DNA of 64,000 bases from positions 1 through 64,000 of the forward strand of contig CAJUCA010000011.1 of the NCBI GenBank assembly GCA_910585265.1. The letters are read 5' to 3'. The stretch comes from an uncultured Oscillospiraceae bacterium. GTDB taxonomy: Bacteria; Bacillota; Clostridia; Oscillospirales; Oscillospiraceae. The notes under the pieces are model-generated. The model was not told the origin of the DNA. It saw only the letters and a list, made by a program, of their open reading frames with translations, and ran no database searches. The translations under genes were made by a program, and so were the position numbers. Below, piece after piece: positions 40,341-48,777 of this stretch (positions are counted from its first letter, which is position 1; every line of letters begins with the position of its first letter).

Positions 40341-40369
40341 TTGCAAAATTGCCGCCCGTGGTGTAGAAT
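40341..40369 (+). promoter_or_regulatory. Promoter of gdhA
   Basis: TTGCAA (40341-40346), 17 bp, TAGAAT (40364-40369), 50 bp before the gdhA start. Confidence 0.7.
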
Positions 40370-40418
40370 ACACTATCGCGTGAAAGCGTGACTTTCAATG
40401 AGAAAGGATGCTGACGGT

Positions 40419-41765
40419 ATGTCTATGAAAAACGCTTATCTCCTGTCCGTGCTGGAGGATCTCAAGAAGAAGAACGCCCACGAGCCGGAGTTCCTCCAGG
40501 CCGCGGAGGAGGTTCTGGAGTCCCTGGAGCCCGTGGTGGAGGCCGACCCCCGCTACGAACAGCAGAACATCATCGGCCGCATCGTGGAGCCCGAGCGCGT
40601 CGTGATGTTCCGGGTGCCCTGGGTGGACGACAGCGGCAGGGTGCAGGTAAACCGGGGCTACCGGGTGCAGTTCAATTCCGCCATCGGCCCCTACAAGGGC
40701 GGCCTGCGCTTTCACCCCTCCGTCAACCTGTCCGTCATCAAATTCCTGGGCTTTGAGCAGATCTTCAAGAACTCCCTCACCACCCTGCCCATGGGCGGCG
40801 GCAAGGGCGGCTGCGACTTCGACCCCAAGGGCAAGAGTGACGGCGAGGTCATGCGGTTCTGCCAGTCCTTCATGACGGAATTGCAGCGTCACATCGGCCC
40901 GGACACCGACGTACCCGCCGGGGACATCGGCGTGGGTGCCCGGGAGGTGGGCTTCCTGTTCGGCCAGTACAAGAAGATCCGGAACGAGTTCACCGGCGTC
41001 CTCACCGGAAAGGGCCTGAGCTACGGCGGCTCCCTGGCCCGCACCGAGGCCACCGGCTTCGGCCTGTGCTACTTCGCCGACGCCTGCCTGCGGGACAACG
41101 GCCAGTCCTTCCAGGGCAAGCGGGTGGTGGTCTCCGGCTCCGGCAACGTGGCCATCTACGCCAATCAGAAGGTGAGCCAGCTGGGGGGCAGGGTCGTGGC
41201 CATGTCCGACTCCAACGGCTATATTGTGGACGAAAACGGCATTGATTACAAGATCATCAAGGAGATCAAGGAGGTCAAGCGGGCCCGGATCAAGACCTAC
41301 CTGGACTACGTCCCCTCCGCCAAGTACGTGGAGGGCTGCTCTGGCATCTGGACCGTGCCCTGCGACATCGCCCTGCCCTGCGCCACCCAGAACGAGATCG
41401 ACGGCGCGTCCGCCCAGGCCCTCATCGCCAACGGCTGCAAGGGCGTATTCGAGGGGGCCAATATGCCCTCCACCCCCCAGGCCATCGCCGCCTATCAGGA
41501 GGCGGGCATCTTCTTCGGCCCCGCCAAGGCCGCCAACGCCGGGGGCGTGGCCACCTCCGGCCTGGAGATGAGCCAGAACTCCGAACGGCTGAGCTGGACC
41601 TTCGACGAGGTGGACGCCAAGCTGAAGGGCATCATGGAGGGCATCTACGCCGCCTGCGCCGCCGCCGCAGAGCAGTTCGGCATGAAGGGGAACCTCCAGG
41701 CGGGGGCCAACATCGCCGGGTTCCTCAAGGTGGCGGACGCCATGCTGTGGCAGGGCGTCTGCTGA
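40419..41765 (+). CDS. gdhA: Glutamate dehydrogenase, hexameric NADP type
   Basis: 448 residues from ATG 40419 (AAAGGA about 10 bp upstream; an ATG two codons later is possible). The substrate domain carries PYKGGLRFHPSVNLSVIKFL and the catalytic lysine in PMGGGKGGCDFDPKGKSD; the Rossmann domain starts near 230 with VVVSGSGNVAIYANQKVSQL. It makes glutamate from 2-oxoglutarate, ammonia and NADPH, so it feeds nitrogen assimilation; the length and motifs fit the hexameric bacterial GdhA rather than the clostridial catabolic enzyme. Transcribed alone, with a hairpin after the stop. Confidence 0.95.
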   Translation: MSMKNAYLLSVLEDLKKKNAHEPEFLQAAEEVLESLEPVVEADPRYEQQNIIGRIVEPERVVMFRVPWVDDSGRVQVNRGYRVQFNSAIGPYKGGLRFHPSVNLSVIKFLGFEQIFKNSLTTLPMGGGKGGCDFDPKGKSDGEVMRFCQSFMTELQRHIGPDTDVPAGDIGVGAREVGFLFGQYKKIRNEFTGVLTGKGLSYGGSLARTEATGFGLCYFADACLRDNGQSFQGKRVVVSGSGNVAIYANQKVSQLGGRVVAMSDSNGYIVDENGIDYKIIKEIKEVKRARIKTYLDYVPSAKYVEGCSGIWTVPCDIALPCATQNEIDGASAQALIANGCKGVFEGANMPSTPQAIAAYQEAGIFFGPAKAANAGGVATSGLEMSQNSERLSWTFDEVDAKLKGIMEGIYAACAAAAEQFGMKGNLQAGANIAGFLKVADAMLWQGVC

Positions 41766-41800
41766 AGCGGGCCCATGCAGGCTCGTATCTGAAAGCAGGA

Positions 41801-41837
41801 GGAAGCCCTCCGCGATCATGGATCGCGGGGGGCTTCC
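41801..41837. terminator. Palindrome ending gdhA and overlapping the next stop codon
   Basis: GGAAGCCCTCCGCGATC, ATG, GATCGCGGGGGGCTTCC. The stop codon of the leftward YxeA-like gene (41816-41818) lies in the middle of the palindrome. A near copy is at 42335-42372. T tracts are weak on both strands. Confidence 0.6.
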
Positions 41838-42223
41838 TGTCCATCCTCCGGCGCGTTATAATGCGCCCGCACCGCCGGGGGCAGCTCGTCATACCGCACC
41901 TCGGCCCAGGTCATCACGCCCCGCCCGGGCCGCACGGTCAGGCAGAGAAATGCGCCCTCCCGCAGCTCCCGGGACGCGCCGAAGGTGATATCCTCCTGCC
42001 TGCCGTTCTCATCATAGCTGGGCAAGGTGTAGGAAAACTCCATCCCGCCGTTTCCGGACAGGTCCACCGCCCCCTGCCCCCCGTGCCGGGAGATCCTGGT
42101 GTTGTCCACCTGGGTATAGTAGGACGTGTCCCGGAAGCCGGAGAAGAAGATGGTCCAGCAGAGGATGGCCCCCGCGATCACCACGGCGGCGGCGCCCAGC
42201 CAGAGAAGCCCTGTTTTTTTCAT
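41816..42223 (-). CDS. YxeA-family lipoprotein-like secreted protein
   Basis: 135 residues from ATG 42223 (GGAGG 8 bp upstream). One N-terminal hydrophobic helix at about 4-26 (GLLWLGAAAVVIAGAILCWT) serves as a signal anchor; the Cys is inside the helix, so lipidation is uncertain. The rest matches the YxeA (DUF1093) pattern: YYTQVDNTRISR, MEFSYTLPSYDENGRQEDIT, F.AS.ELREGAFLCLTV and GVMTWAEVRYDELPPAVRAH. Function in this family is not established. Convergent with gdhA; its last ten codons are built from the shared palindrome. Confidence 0.7.
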   Translation of the reverse strand: MKKTGLLWLGAAAVVIAGAILCWTIFFSGFRDTSYYTQVDNTRISRHGGQGAVDLSGNGGMEFSYTLPSYDENGRQEDITFGASRELREGAFLCLTVRPGRGVMTWAEVRYDELPPAVRAHYNAPEDGQEAPRDP

Positions 42224-42334
42224 TGTCATGTCCTCCAATCGCGGCATTGTTGGGATGGGCTTTCCCCACCCCACGCCTTCCATTGTACCGCGCGGGGGTC
42301 AAGGCTTCGTAAAGCACAGCTTAAGATAGTTTGA

Positions 42335-42372
42335 AGAAGCCCCCCGCGATCCCTGATCGCGGGGGGCTTCCT
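42335..42372 (-). terminator. Terminator of the thioesterase gene, copy of the 41801 palindrome
   Basis: GAAGCCCCCCGCGATC, CCT, GATCGCGGGGGGCTTC, immediately after the stop at 42376 (minus strand). Confidence 0.7.
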
Positions 42373-42375
42373 TCT

Positions 42376-43113
42376 TTATAAATCCGCCAGGTTGAGTGCA
42401 AACTCAAACCGTTCCACCCCGTCCTCCCCTTCCCCCCGGGCCAGCAGCTCGTCCCCCCGGGCGGCGGTGTCCACCCAGATGGCCTCCCCCGCCCGGCACT
42501 CGTTCACATAGCCGATTTGCAGGGAGCGGACGAACTTCCCCTTCCCCAGCTCCTCCAGGTGCAGGCTGTCGCAGGCGAAGTCGGCGTAATGGACATTGTT
42601 CACGTGGCCGTTGATGTCGGTGTCGGAGTAGCGCAGATCCCGGCGCGTCCGCCTGTCAAACACCTCCGGCATGGGGATGCGCCGCAGCTTCACGGACTTG
42701 TTCCGCTCTCCCCCGTCGGTGCCCCGGAACTCCGCCAGATCCTTCATGCGGAACAGCTTCCGGCTGTCCACGTCCGCCATCACCCAGACGGTGGTGCCCT
42801 GTCCGATGGGCTTCCCCTCCCGGAACAGGTCGAAGTCCCGGTAGGAGGACACGCCGGACGCCCCCCGGTGCCAGGTTTTTACATCGAGCAGGTCGTTCCA
42901 GCGGATGGGCCCGTCCAGCTCCACCCAGCTCCGGGTGACCATCCACAGGCAGTTGTACTTGCGCCGGATCTCCGGGCCGGATACCCCCAGCTCCAACGCC
43001 GCCTGGGTGGCGGCCTCCTGCAAGATGCCCAGCAGGGCCGACGGGCGGCACTGGTTGAACAGATCCACGTCCCGGGAGTCCACCCGGAACCGGGTTTCAT
43101 AGCATACGCTCAT
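42376..43113 (-). CDS. Acyl-ACP thioesterase
   Basis: 245 residues, double hot-dog fold. The N-terminal half has YETRFRVDSRDVDLFNQCRP and LQEAATQAALELGV; the second half has DLRYSDTDINGHVNNVHYAD, where Asn-His around NGHVNN are the expected catalytic residues of FatA-type enzymes. It releases fatty acids from acyl carrier protein. A second gene ends 3 bp upstream on the same strand, so the two may form an operon. Chain-length preference cannot be told. Confidence 0.88.
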   Translation of the reverse strand: MSVCYETRFRVDSRDVDLFNQCRPSALLGILQEAATQAALELGVSGPEIRRKYNCLWMVTRSWVELDGPIRWNDLLDVKTWHRGASGVSSYRDFDLFREGKPIGQGTTVWVMADVDSRKLFRMKDLAEFRGTDGGERNKSVKLRRIPMPEVFDRRTRRDLRYSDTDINGHVNNVHYADFACDSLHLEELGKGKFVRSLQIGYVNECRAGEAIWVDTAARGDELLARGEGEDGVERFEFALNLADL

Positions 43114-43116
43114 GGT

Positions 43117-43731
43117 CTACGCCTTCCTTCCGGGAATGGTGACGGTATACCGGGCGCACAGGCCGTCCAGATCGTCCGGGCAGGCGGCGGGCAGCCGCAG
43201 GGCCGCCCCGCAGGCGGCGCACACCAGATCCACCGCCGCATACCCCACCTTCACGCCGTAGTCCCTGGAGCCGCACCCGCAGGACACGCCGCCCCGCTGG
43301 GCAATGTCCCGCAGCTCCTCCAGCACCTCGGACATCACCGCGCCGTTGAGGAAGGAGCCCCGGCTCTCCGCCGCGTCGTCCTCCCGCAGCTTGTCCACCG
43401 CCTGCTCCAGCTTTTCCATGGCCTGATACACCGGGCCCTCCTCCCCGATACAGCAGATGCCCAGCCCCGACTGGGGGCAGGACAGGGCCAGCAGCCTCTG
43501 CCCCACCAGGGCCTCGTTGGAGCACACGGCGGTGTGGTCCCGGGCGCACAGCAGGCAGGGCACGGTGATCTCGCACCGGTCCCCCAGCTGGGCAATGCGC
43601 AGCTCCGACTTGCCGCAGGGGCAGGGCAGGACGCTGTCCCCGGCGCACAGCTGGAAGGGGGTGCGCCGGACGATGACGGACTGGCCGCAGACGGGGCAGA
43701 CGCGGCCGATCAAGCGGGCTTCTTCAGGCAT
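43117..43731 (-). CDS. Cysteine-rich CpXC-like protein
   Basis: 204 residues. Cys pairs: CPVCGQ and CPCGK in the first 45 residues, CLLCARDHTAVC near 60, CGCGSRD and CAACG in the last 60. The opening (LIGRVCPVCGQSVIVRRTPF) and CPCGKSELRIAQLGDRCEIT resemble CpXC domains of Clostridia, which are zinc-binding and of unknown role. No membrane segment. It precedes the thioesterase gene in the same direction, 3 bp apart. Function unknown. Confidence 0.7.
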   Translation of the reverse strand: MPEEARLIGRVCPVCGQSVIVRRTPFQLCAGDSVLPCPCGKSELRIAQLGDRCEITVPCLLCARDHTAVCSNEALVGQRLLALSCPQSGLGICCIGEEGPVYQAMEKLEQAVDKLREDDAAESRGSFLNGAVMSEVLEELRDIAQRGGVSCGCGSRDYGVKVGYAAVDLVCAACGAALRLPAACPDDLDGLCARYTVTIPGRKA

Positions 43732-43747
43732 ACGGATTCCTCCTCAA

Positions 43748-43826
43748 AGGGCCTGTATTCACCGGCAAAGACGCTGTCGGGGCGAGGGATTTTTTCGCCG
43801 GACACGGCGTTTATGAATACAGGTTC
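43748..43826. repeat. Short palindromic element E1 (79 bp)
   Basis: Ends CCTGTATTCA and TGAATACAGG. The same ends frame the 160-bp element at 50964-51123, so this may be a shortened relative lacking the AATACACAAAGTATTCC core. It lies upstream of the leftward Cys-rich gene. Confidence 0.6.
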
Positions 43827-43907
43827 AAAGGTTTCGAGGGGTATTATACCACCATTCTCCCCCCTTTTCCAGAGACAAAGCACCCACGTTGTCATATTTT
43901 TTCCCAC

Positions 43908-43936
43908 GCATGAAGCCCTGTTTTTCGGGCACACTA
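43908..43936 (+). promoter_or_regulatory. Candidate sigma-G/sigma-F promoter of spoVAD
   Basis: GCATG (43908-43912), 17 bp, CACACTA (43930-43936), against the forespore consensus GYATR-N17/18-CATWNTA. The start codon is 31 bp downstream with AAAGGAG in between. No sigma-A promoter is evident. Confidence 0.4.
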
Positions 43937-43966
43937 ACGCCAAACCACGCCAAAGGAGTCACATCC

Positions 43967-44983
43967 ATGGAAAACACTAAGCTGGGGCGGCAGACCTTTC
44001 AGCCCGGTCAGCCCCCCGTGATCATCGGCTTCGGCTCCGCCGCCGGGAACAAGGAGAGCTCCGGCCCCCTGGGGCGGCACTTCGACCACACCTGCAAGGA
44101 CGACAAGTTCGGCGCGAAAACCTGGGAGCAGGCGGAGTCCGCCATGCAGGGCCTGGCCCTGGACGCGGCTTTGAAGCGGGCGGGCCTGCACACGCCCGAC
44201 CTGGATCTCATGCTGGCGGGGGACCTGCTCAACCAGTGCATCGGCTCCGGGTACGCCGCCCGGGCCGCCGATGTGCCCTTCCTGGGGCTGTACGGGGCCT
44301 GCTCCACCATGGGAGAGAGCCTTGCCCTGGCCTCCCTCCTGCTCAGCGGCGGGTACGGAACCTATGCCGCCGCCGTTACCTCCTCCCACTTCTGCTCCGC
44401 CGAGCGGCAGTACCGCACGCCCCTGGAATACGGCTCCCAGCGCACCCCCACCGCCCAGTGGACCGCCACCGCCGCCGGGGCGGTGATCGTCACCAGCCAG
44501 CTGCGGCCCGGCCCCCGGGTGGCCCGGGTGACCATCGGCCGGGTGAAGGACAAGGGCATTAAGGACGCCAACAACATGGGGGCGGCCATGGCCCCCGCCG
44601 CCTACGAGACGCTGAAGGCCCACTTTGAGGACACGGGCCTCGCCCCGGACTACTACGACCTGATCCTCACCGGGGACCTGGGCAAGCTGGGCCACGAGAT
44701 CGTCACCGACCTGTTCGACCGGGACGGGGTGAAGCTGAACAACTACAACGACTGCGGCCTGATCCTCTTTGACCGGGAGGAACAGGACGTACACGCCGGG
44801 GCCTCCGGCTGCGGGTGCTCGGCGTCGGTGCTGTGCGGGTACGTGCTGCCGGGGCTGCTGGCGGGGCGGTGGCGGCGGATTCTGTTCTGCCCCACCGGCG
44901 CGCTCCACTCCCCCACCGCCACCATGCAGGGGGAGTCCATCCCCGGCGTGTGCCACGCGCTGGCCCTGGAAGGAGGGAAATGA
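43967..44983 (+). CDS. spoVAD: Stage V sporulation protein AD
   Basis: 338 residues from ATG 43967, with CAAAGGAG upstream. MENTKLGRQTFQPGQPPVII, then the conserved LMLAGDLLNQCIGSGYAARA and LYGACSTMGESLALASLLLS, with thiolase-like fold features. SpoVAD binds dipicolinic acid and works with the SpoVA channel to load it into the developing spore. Directly followed by spoVAE with no gap. The usual spoVAC is not in front: upstream is a divergent gene. Confidence 0.95.
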   Translation: MENTKLGRQTFQPGQPPVIIGFGSAAGNKESSGPLGRHFDHTCKDDKFGAKTWEQAESAMQGLALDAALKRAGLHTPDLDLMLAGDLLNQCIGSGYAARAADVPFLGLYGACSTMGESLALASLLLSGGYGTYAAAVTSSHFCSAERQYRTPLEYGSQRTPTAQWTATAAGAVIVTSQLRPGPRVARVTIGRVKDKGIKDANNMGAAMAPAAYETLKAHFEDTGLAPDYYDLILTGDLGKLGHEIVTDLFDRDGVKLNNYNDCGLILFDREEQDVHAGASGCGCSASVLCGYVLPGLLAGRWRRILFCPTGALHSPTATMQGESIPGVCHALALEGGK

Positions 44984-45340
44984 ATGGAATACCTGAAGGC
45001 GTTTCTGGTGGGCGGCCTGTTCTGCGTCGTTGGCCAGATCCTCATCGACAAAACCAAGCTCACCCCCGCCCGGATCTTGGTGGCCTACGTGGTGGCCGGG
45101 GTGATTCTGGGGGCCGTGGGGGTCTACAAGCCCCTGGCGGAGTGGGCCGGGGCGGGGGCCACGGTGCCCCTCACCGGCTTCGGCTACCTGCTGGCCAAGG
45201 GCGTCCAGGAGGCGGTGGCCGAGAAGGGCCTGCTGGGTGCCCTCACCGGGGGGCTGACCTCCGCCGCCGGGGGAATCACCGCCGCCATCTTCTTAGGGGT
45301 CGTGGTGGCCCTGATCTTCAAACCCAAACCCAAAGGGTAA
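44984..45340 (+). CDS. spoVAE: Stage V sporulation protein AE
   Basis: 118 residues, three to four hydrophobic segments (FLVGGLFCVVGQILIDKTKL, LVAYVVAGVILGAVGVYKPL, then GITAAIFLGVVVALIFKPK). The sequence GATVPLTGFGYLLAKGVQEA is typical of SpoVAE. It forms part of the membrane channel for dipicolinic acid in the forespore. It starts on the base after the spoVAD stop. A REP-like array begins 2 bp after its own stop. Confidence 0.93.
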   Translation: MEYLKAFLVGGLFCVVGQILIDKTKLTPARILVAYVVAGVILGAVGVYKPLAEWAGAGATVPLTGFGYLLAKGVQEAVAEKGLLGALTGGLTSAAGGITAAIFLGVVVALIFKPKPKG

Positions 45341-45341
45341 T

Positions 45342-45462
45342 GTAGGGGCGCACATTGTGCGCCCGCACACCCCAACCGGCACGCACTGTACACCCGCACA
45401 ACTCAACCGACGCACGCCGTGCGCTCGCGCAGCCGGACGGCACGCACATCGCGCGCCCGCGC
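45342..45462. repeat. Degenerate tandem array of a REP-like unit
   Basis: Begins GTAGGGGCGCACATTGTGCG, the same arm as at 23538, then about three decayed copies of the pattern GCACGCACnnnGCGCCCGCnCA roughly every 30 bp. No gene. Confidence 0.65.
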
Positions 45463-45496
45463 AAACGGATTTCCCCCGGTTTTTTGCCATTTCCCC

Positions 45497-45524
45497 TTGA
45501 CACCCATTCCGGCTGTGCTATAAT
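45497..45524 (+). promoter_or_regulatory. Promoter of metK
   Basis: TTGACA (45497-45502), 16 bp, TATAAT (45519-45524). Confidence 0.85.
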
Positions 45525-45546
45525 AAAAGCGTCAACTGAATAACCC

Positions 45547-45686
45547 CTTATCAAGAGTGGTGGAGGGACCGGCCCGAGGAAGCCACGGCAACCTGCTTTG
45601 CAAGGTGCCAAGTCCGGCGGAAACGCGAGATGAGGAAAGATCTGGAGCCTCCAGCCCCCCGCCGTTTCCCGGCGGGGGGCTTTTTC
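45547..45686 (+). promoter_or_regulatory. SAM-I (S-box) riboswitch with terminator, upstream of metK
   Basis: Aptamer 45547-45637: CTTATCAAGAGTGGTGGAGG, GGCCCGAGGAAGCCACGGCA, then AAGGTGCCAAGTCC and GCGAGATGAGG, the conserved S-box core. Terminator AGCCCCCCGCCG/CGGCGGGGGGCT with a T tract at 45653-45686. In this class S-adenosylmethionine binding favours the terminator, so metK is switched off when SAM is plentiful. Confidence 0.95.
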
Positions 45687-45725
45687 AACCCTCATTTCCC
45701 TGTCAAAGAAAGGAGAACACACATT

Positions 45726-46907
45726 ATGGCAAAACGTTTATTCACCTCTGAGTCCGTCACCGAGGGGCACCCCGACAAGGTGTGCGACCAGATCTCCGAC
45801 GCCATCCTGGACGCCATCATCGAGAAGGACCCCTCCGCCCGGGTGGCCTGCGAGACCGCCGTGTCCACCGGGCTTGTCCACATCATGGGCGAGATCACCA
45901 CCTCCTGCTATGTGGACATTCCCAAGATCGCCCGCCAGGTGGTGAAGGACATCGGCTATGTGAACGGGCAGGGCGGCTTTGACGGCGACTCCTGCGCCGT
46001 CATCGCCAACATCGACGAGCAGTCCCCCGACATCGCGTTGGGCGTGGACAAGGCCCTGGAGGCCAAGGAGGGCCGCCTGGACGACGGCCTGGACAACGGC
46101 GCGGGGGACCAGGGCATGATGTTCGGCTACGCCTGCACCGAGACGGAGGAGCTGATGCCCCTGGCCATCGCCCTGTCCCACAAGCTGGCCCTGCGGCTGG
46201 CCCAGGTCCGCAAGGAGGGGCTGGTGGACTACCTCCGGCCCGACGGCAAGAGCCAGGTCACCGTGGAGTACGGCGAGGACGGCAAGCCCGTCCGGGTGGA
46301 CACGGTGGTGCTGTCCACCCAGCACGCCGCCGAGGCCAGCCTGGAGCAGATCCGGGCGGACATGATCGAGCTGGTGGTGAAGCCCAGCATACCCGCCGCC
46401 CTGCTGGACGAAAACACCCGCATCCTGGTGAACCCCACCGGGCGGTTCGTGGTGGGCGGGCCCCAGGGGGACTCCGGCCTCACCGGGCGGAAGATCATCG
46501 TGGATACTTACGGCGGCAGCGCGCCCCACGGCGGCGGGGCCTTCTCCGGCAAGGACCCCACCAAGGTGGACCGCTCCGCCGCCTACGCCGCCCGCTGGGT
46601 GGCCAAAAACATCGTGGCGGCGGGTCTGGCGGACAAGTGCCAGGTGCAGCTGGCCTACGCCATCGGCGTGGCCCGGCCCGTATCCGTCCGGGTGGACACC
46701 TTCGGCACCGGCACCGTCTCCGACGAGGCACTGGAGGCCGCCGTGGACAAGGTGTTCGACCTGCGGCCCGCCGCCATCATCAACCGTCTGGAACTGCGCC
46801 GTCCCATCTACCGCCAGACCGCGGCCTACGGCCACTTCGGCCGGCTGGATCTGGATCTCCCCTGGGAGAAAACCGACATGACCGGGGCCATCAAAGCCGC
46901 CCTGTAA
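45726..46907 (+). CDS. metK: S-adenosylmethionine synthetase
   Basis: 393 residues from ATG 45726 (AAAGGAG upstream). FTSESVTEGHPDKVCDQISD, DNGAGDQGMMFGYACTETEE and the phosphate-binding GGGAFSGKDPTKVDRS are diagnostic. It makes SAM from methionine and ATP and is controlled by the riboswitch in front. It stands alone, ending in an intrinsic terminator. Confidence 0.98.
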   Translation: MAKRLFTSESVTEGHPDKVCDQISDAILDAIIEKDPSARVACETAVSTGLVHIMGEITTSCYVDIPKIARQVVKDIGYVNGQGGFDGDSCAVIANIDEQSPDIALGVDKALEAKEGRLDDGLDNGAGDQGMMFGYACTETEELMPLAIALSHKLALRLAQVRKEGLVDYLRPDGKSQVTVEYGEDGKPVRVDTVVLSTQHAAEASLEQIRADMIELVVKPSIPAALLDENTRILVNPTGRFVVGGPQGDSGLTGRKIIVDTYGGSAPHGGGAFSGKDPTKVDRSAAYAARWVAKNIVAAGLADKCQVQLAYAIGVARPVSVRVDTFGTGTVSDEALEAAVDKVFDLRPAAIINRLELRRPIYRQTAAYGHFGRLDLDLPWEKTDMTGAIKAAL

Positions 46908-46920
46908 CCCAGCCCAAGTG

Positions 46921-46958
46921 AAACCGTCGCCGATCCAGCCATCGGCGGCGGTTTTTTT
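46921..46958 (+). terminator. Terminator of metK
   Basis: AACCGTCGCCGAT, CCAGCC, ATCGGCGGCGGTTTTTTT. The end of feoB (46957) touches it from the other side. Confidence 0.85.
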
Positions 46959-48777
46959 ACGCCAGCCCCAGCAGACGCGCCGCCGCGGCAGTCACAAAGC
47001 ACAGCCCCAGCCCCAGCAGGGTGGGGATTACCACCGAAGCCGCCGTCCACTTCACGCTGCCCGTCTCCTTATAAATAGTCAGGCAGGTGGTGGAGCAGGG
47101 CCAGTGGAACAGGGAGAACAGCATGGCGCACACTGCCGTCACCCACGTCCACCCGTGCTGGGTGAGCAGCGCGCCCAACGCCGCCAGATCCTCAAACTCC
47201 ACCAGGCTCCCCTCCGCCAGATACGCCATGAGCATCACGGGCAGGACGATCTCGTTGGCGGGCCAGCCCAGGAGGAAGGCCATCAGGATCACCCCGTCCA
47301 GCCCGAACAGCCGGGCGAAGGGGTCCAGAAACCCGGTGCAGCGGGCCAGCAGGGACACGTCCCCCACCGTCACGTTCGCCATCACCCAGATCAAGGCCCC
47401 GGCGGGAGCCGCCACCGACACCGCCCGCCCCAGCACAAACAGGGTGCGGTCCAGCAGGGAGCGGACGACCACCTGCCCCACCCGGGGCTTCCGGAAGGGG
47501 GGCAGCTCCAGGGCGAAGGAGGAGGGCGCGCCCCGCAGCACCGTGGCGGACAGCAGGCGGGAGCAGGCCAGCGTCCCCGCCGCCCCCAGGGCCAGCGTGC
47601 CCAAGAGCAGGGCCGCCCCCTCCAGCGAGGCCAGCAGTCCGGCCCGCCCGCCCACGAAAAAGATGGTGATCAGGGCGATGAGGGTGGGAAATTTCCCGTT
47701 GCAGGGCACCAGGGAGGCGGTGAGTATGGCGATGAGCCGTTCCCTGGGGCTGTCGATGATCCGGCAGCCCGTGACTCCGCAGGCGTTGCAGCCCAGGGAC
47801 ATACACATGGTCAGGCACTGCTTGCCGCAGGTCCTGGCCTTCTGGAAGGCGTGGTCCATCACAAAGGCCACCCGGGGCAGGTAGCCTAGGTCCTCCAGCA
47901 GGGTGAACAGGGGGAAGAAGATGGCCATGGGCGGCAGCATCACCGCCACCACCCAGGCGGTGACCCGGTACACCCCGTCCAGCAGCAGGCCCCGCAGCCA
48001 CTCCGGCGCGGCGGACAGCCAGCCCTCCAGCACCGCGCCCAGCCGGGCGAACAGCTCCGTCAGCAGGGCGGAGGGCAGGTTGGCTCCCGCCACCGTCAGC
48101 CACACCACCGCCCCCAACAGCAGCAGCATCAGAGGGATGCCCGTGGCCTTGGAGGTAAGTAACCGGTCCAGCCGCCGCTGGCGGCGCAGGCGGTCCGCCG
48201 CCTGACTGCGCACCACCTGGGCGGCGTACCGCTCCGCCAGGGTGACCCGCTCGCCGGGGGGACGCTCCGGCTGGGCGGCGGGGGCGTCCTGCCCCACCAG
48301 CCGGGCGATCGCCTCCTTCAGATCGTCCAGGCCGTCCTGTCTGGCCCCGGCGGTGCCCACCACCGGCACCCCCAGCCGCCGGGACAGGGCGGGCAGGTCC
48401 ACCTCTATCCCCAGCCGCTTCGCCTCGTCCATCAGGTTGACGCACACCAGCACCTTCCCCGTCAGCTCCAGCACCTGGAGGACGAGGATCAGGTTGCGCT
48501 CCAGGCAGGTGGCGTCGCACACCACCACCACCCCGTCCGCCTGGCCGCTCTCGATGTAGTCCCGGGCCACCGCCTCCTCCTGGGAGTGGGCCGCCAGGGA
48601 ATAGGTCCCGGGCAGGTCGATGAGCTGGTACTCCCGGCCCCCGCAGCTGTACTCCCCCCGGGCGGTGGCCACGGTTTTCCCCGCCCAGTTCCCCGTGTGC
48701 TGCCGCAGTCCGGTCAGCGCGTTGAACAGGGTGGACTTGCCCACGTTTGGATTGCCCGCCAACGCCACCCGGTTCAT
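46957..48777 (-). CDS. feoB: Ferrous iron transporter FeoB
   Basis: 606 residues from ATG 48777, overlapping the feoA stop (ATGA). The G domain is at about 1-160 with GNPNVGKST, DLPGTYSL and NLMDE. The membrane part has two gate regions; the first ends in VTGCRIIDSPRERLIAILTA with the conserved Cys/Arg cluster NACGVTGCR and the pore-lining LVPCNGKFPTLIAL. It imports Fe2+ using GTP. It is shorter than many FeoB (about 700 residues) but has the main parts. Confidence 0.95.
   Translation of the reverse strand: MNRVALAGNPNVGKSTLFNALTGLRQHTGNWAGKTVATARGEYSCGGREYQLIDLPGTYSLAAHSQEEAVARDYIESGQADGVVVVCDATCLERNLILVLQVLELTGKVLVCVNLMDEAKRLGIEVDLPALSRRLGVPVVGTAGARQDGLDDLKEAIARLVGQDAPAAQPERPPGERVTLAERYAAQVVRSQAADRLRRQRRLDRLLTSKATGIPLMLLLLGAVVWLTVAGANLPSALLTELFARLGAVLEGWLSAAPEWLRGLLLDGVYRVTAWVVAVMLPPMAIFFPLFTLLEDLGYLPRVAFVMDHAFQKARTCGKQCLTMCMSLGCNACGVTGCRIIDSPRERLIAILTASLVPCNGKFPTLIALITIFFVGGRAGLLASLEGAALLLGTLALGAAGTLACSRLLSATVLRGAPSSFALELPPFRKPRVGQVVVRSLLDRTLFVLGRAVSVAAPAGALIWVMANVTVGDVSLLARCTGFLDPFARLFGLDGVILMAFLLGWPANEIVLPVMLMAYLAEGSLVEFEDLAALGALLTQHGWTWVTAVCAMLFSLFHWPCSTTCLTIYKETGSVKWTAASVVIPTLLGLGLCFVTAAAARLLGLA

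Noticed and set aside
45342..45462. CRISPR array
   Set aside because: Units are degenerate, palindromic and contiguous, without unique spacers of constant length or cas genes.
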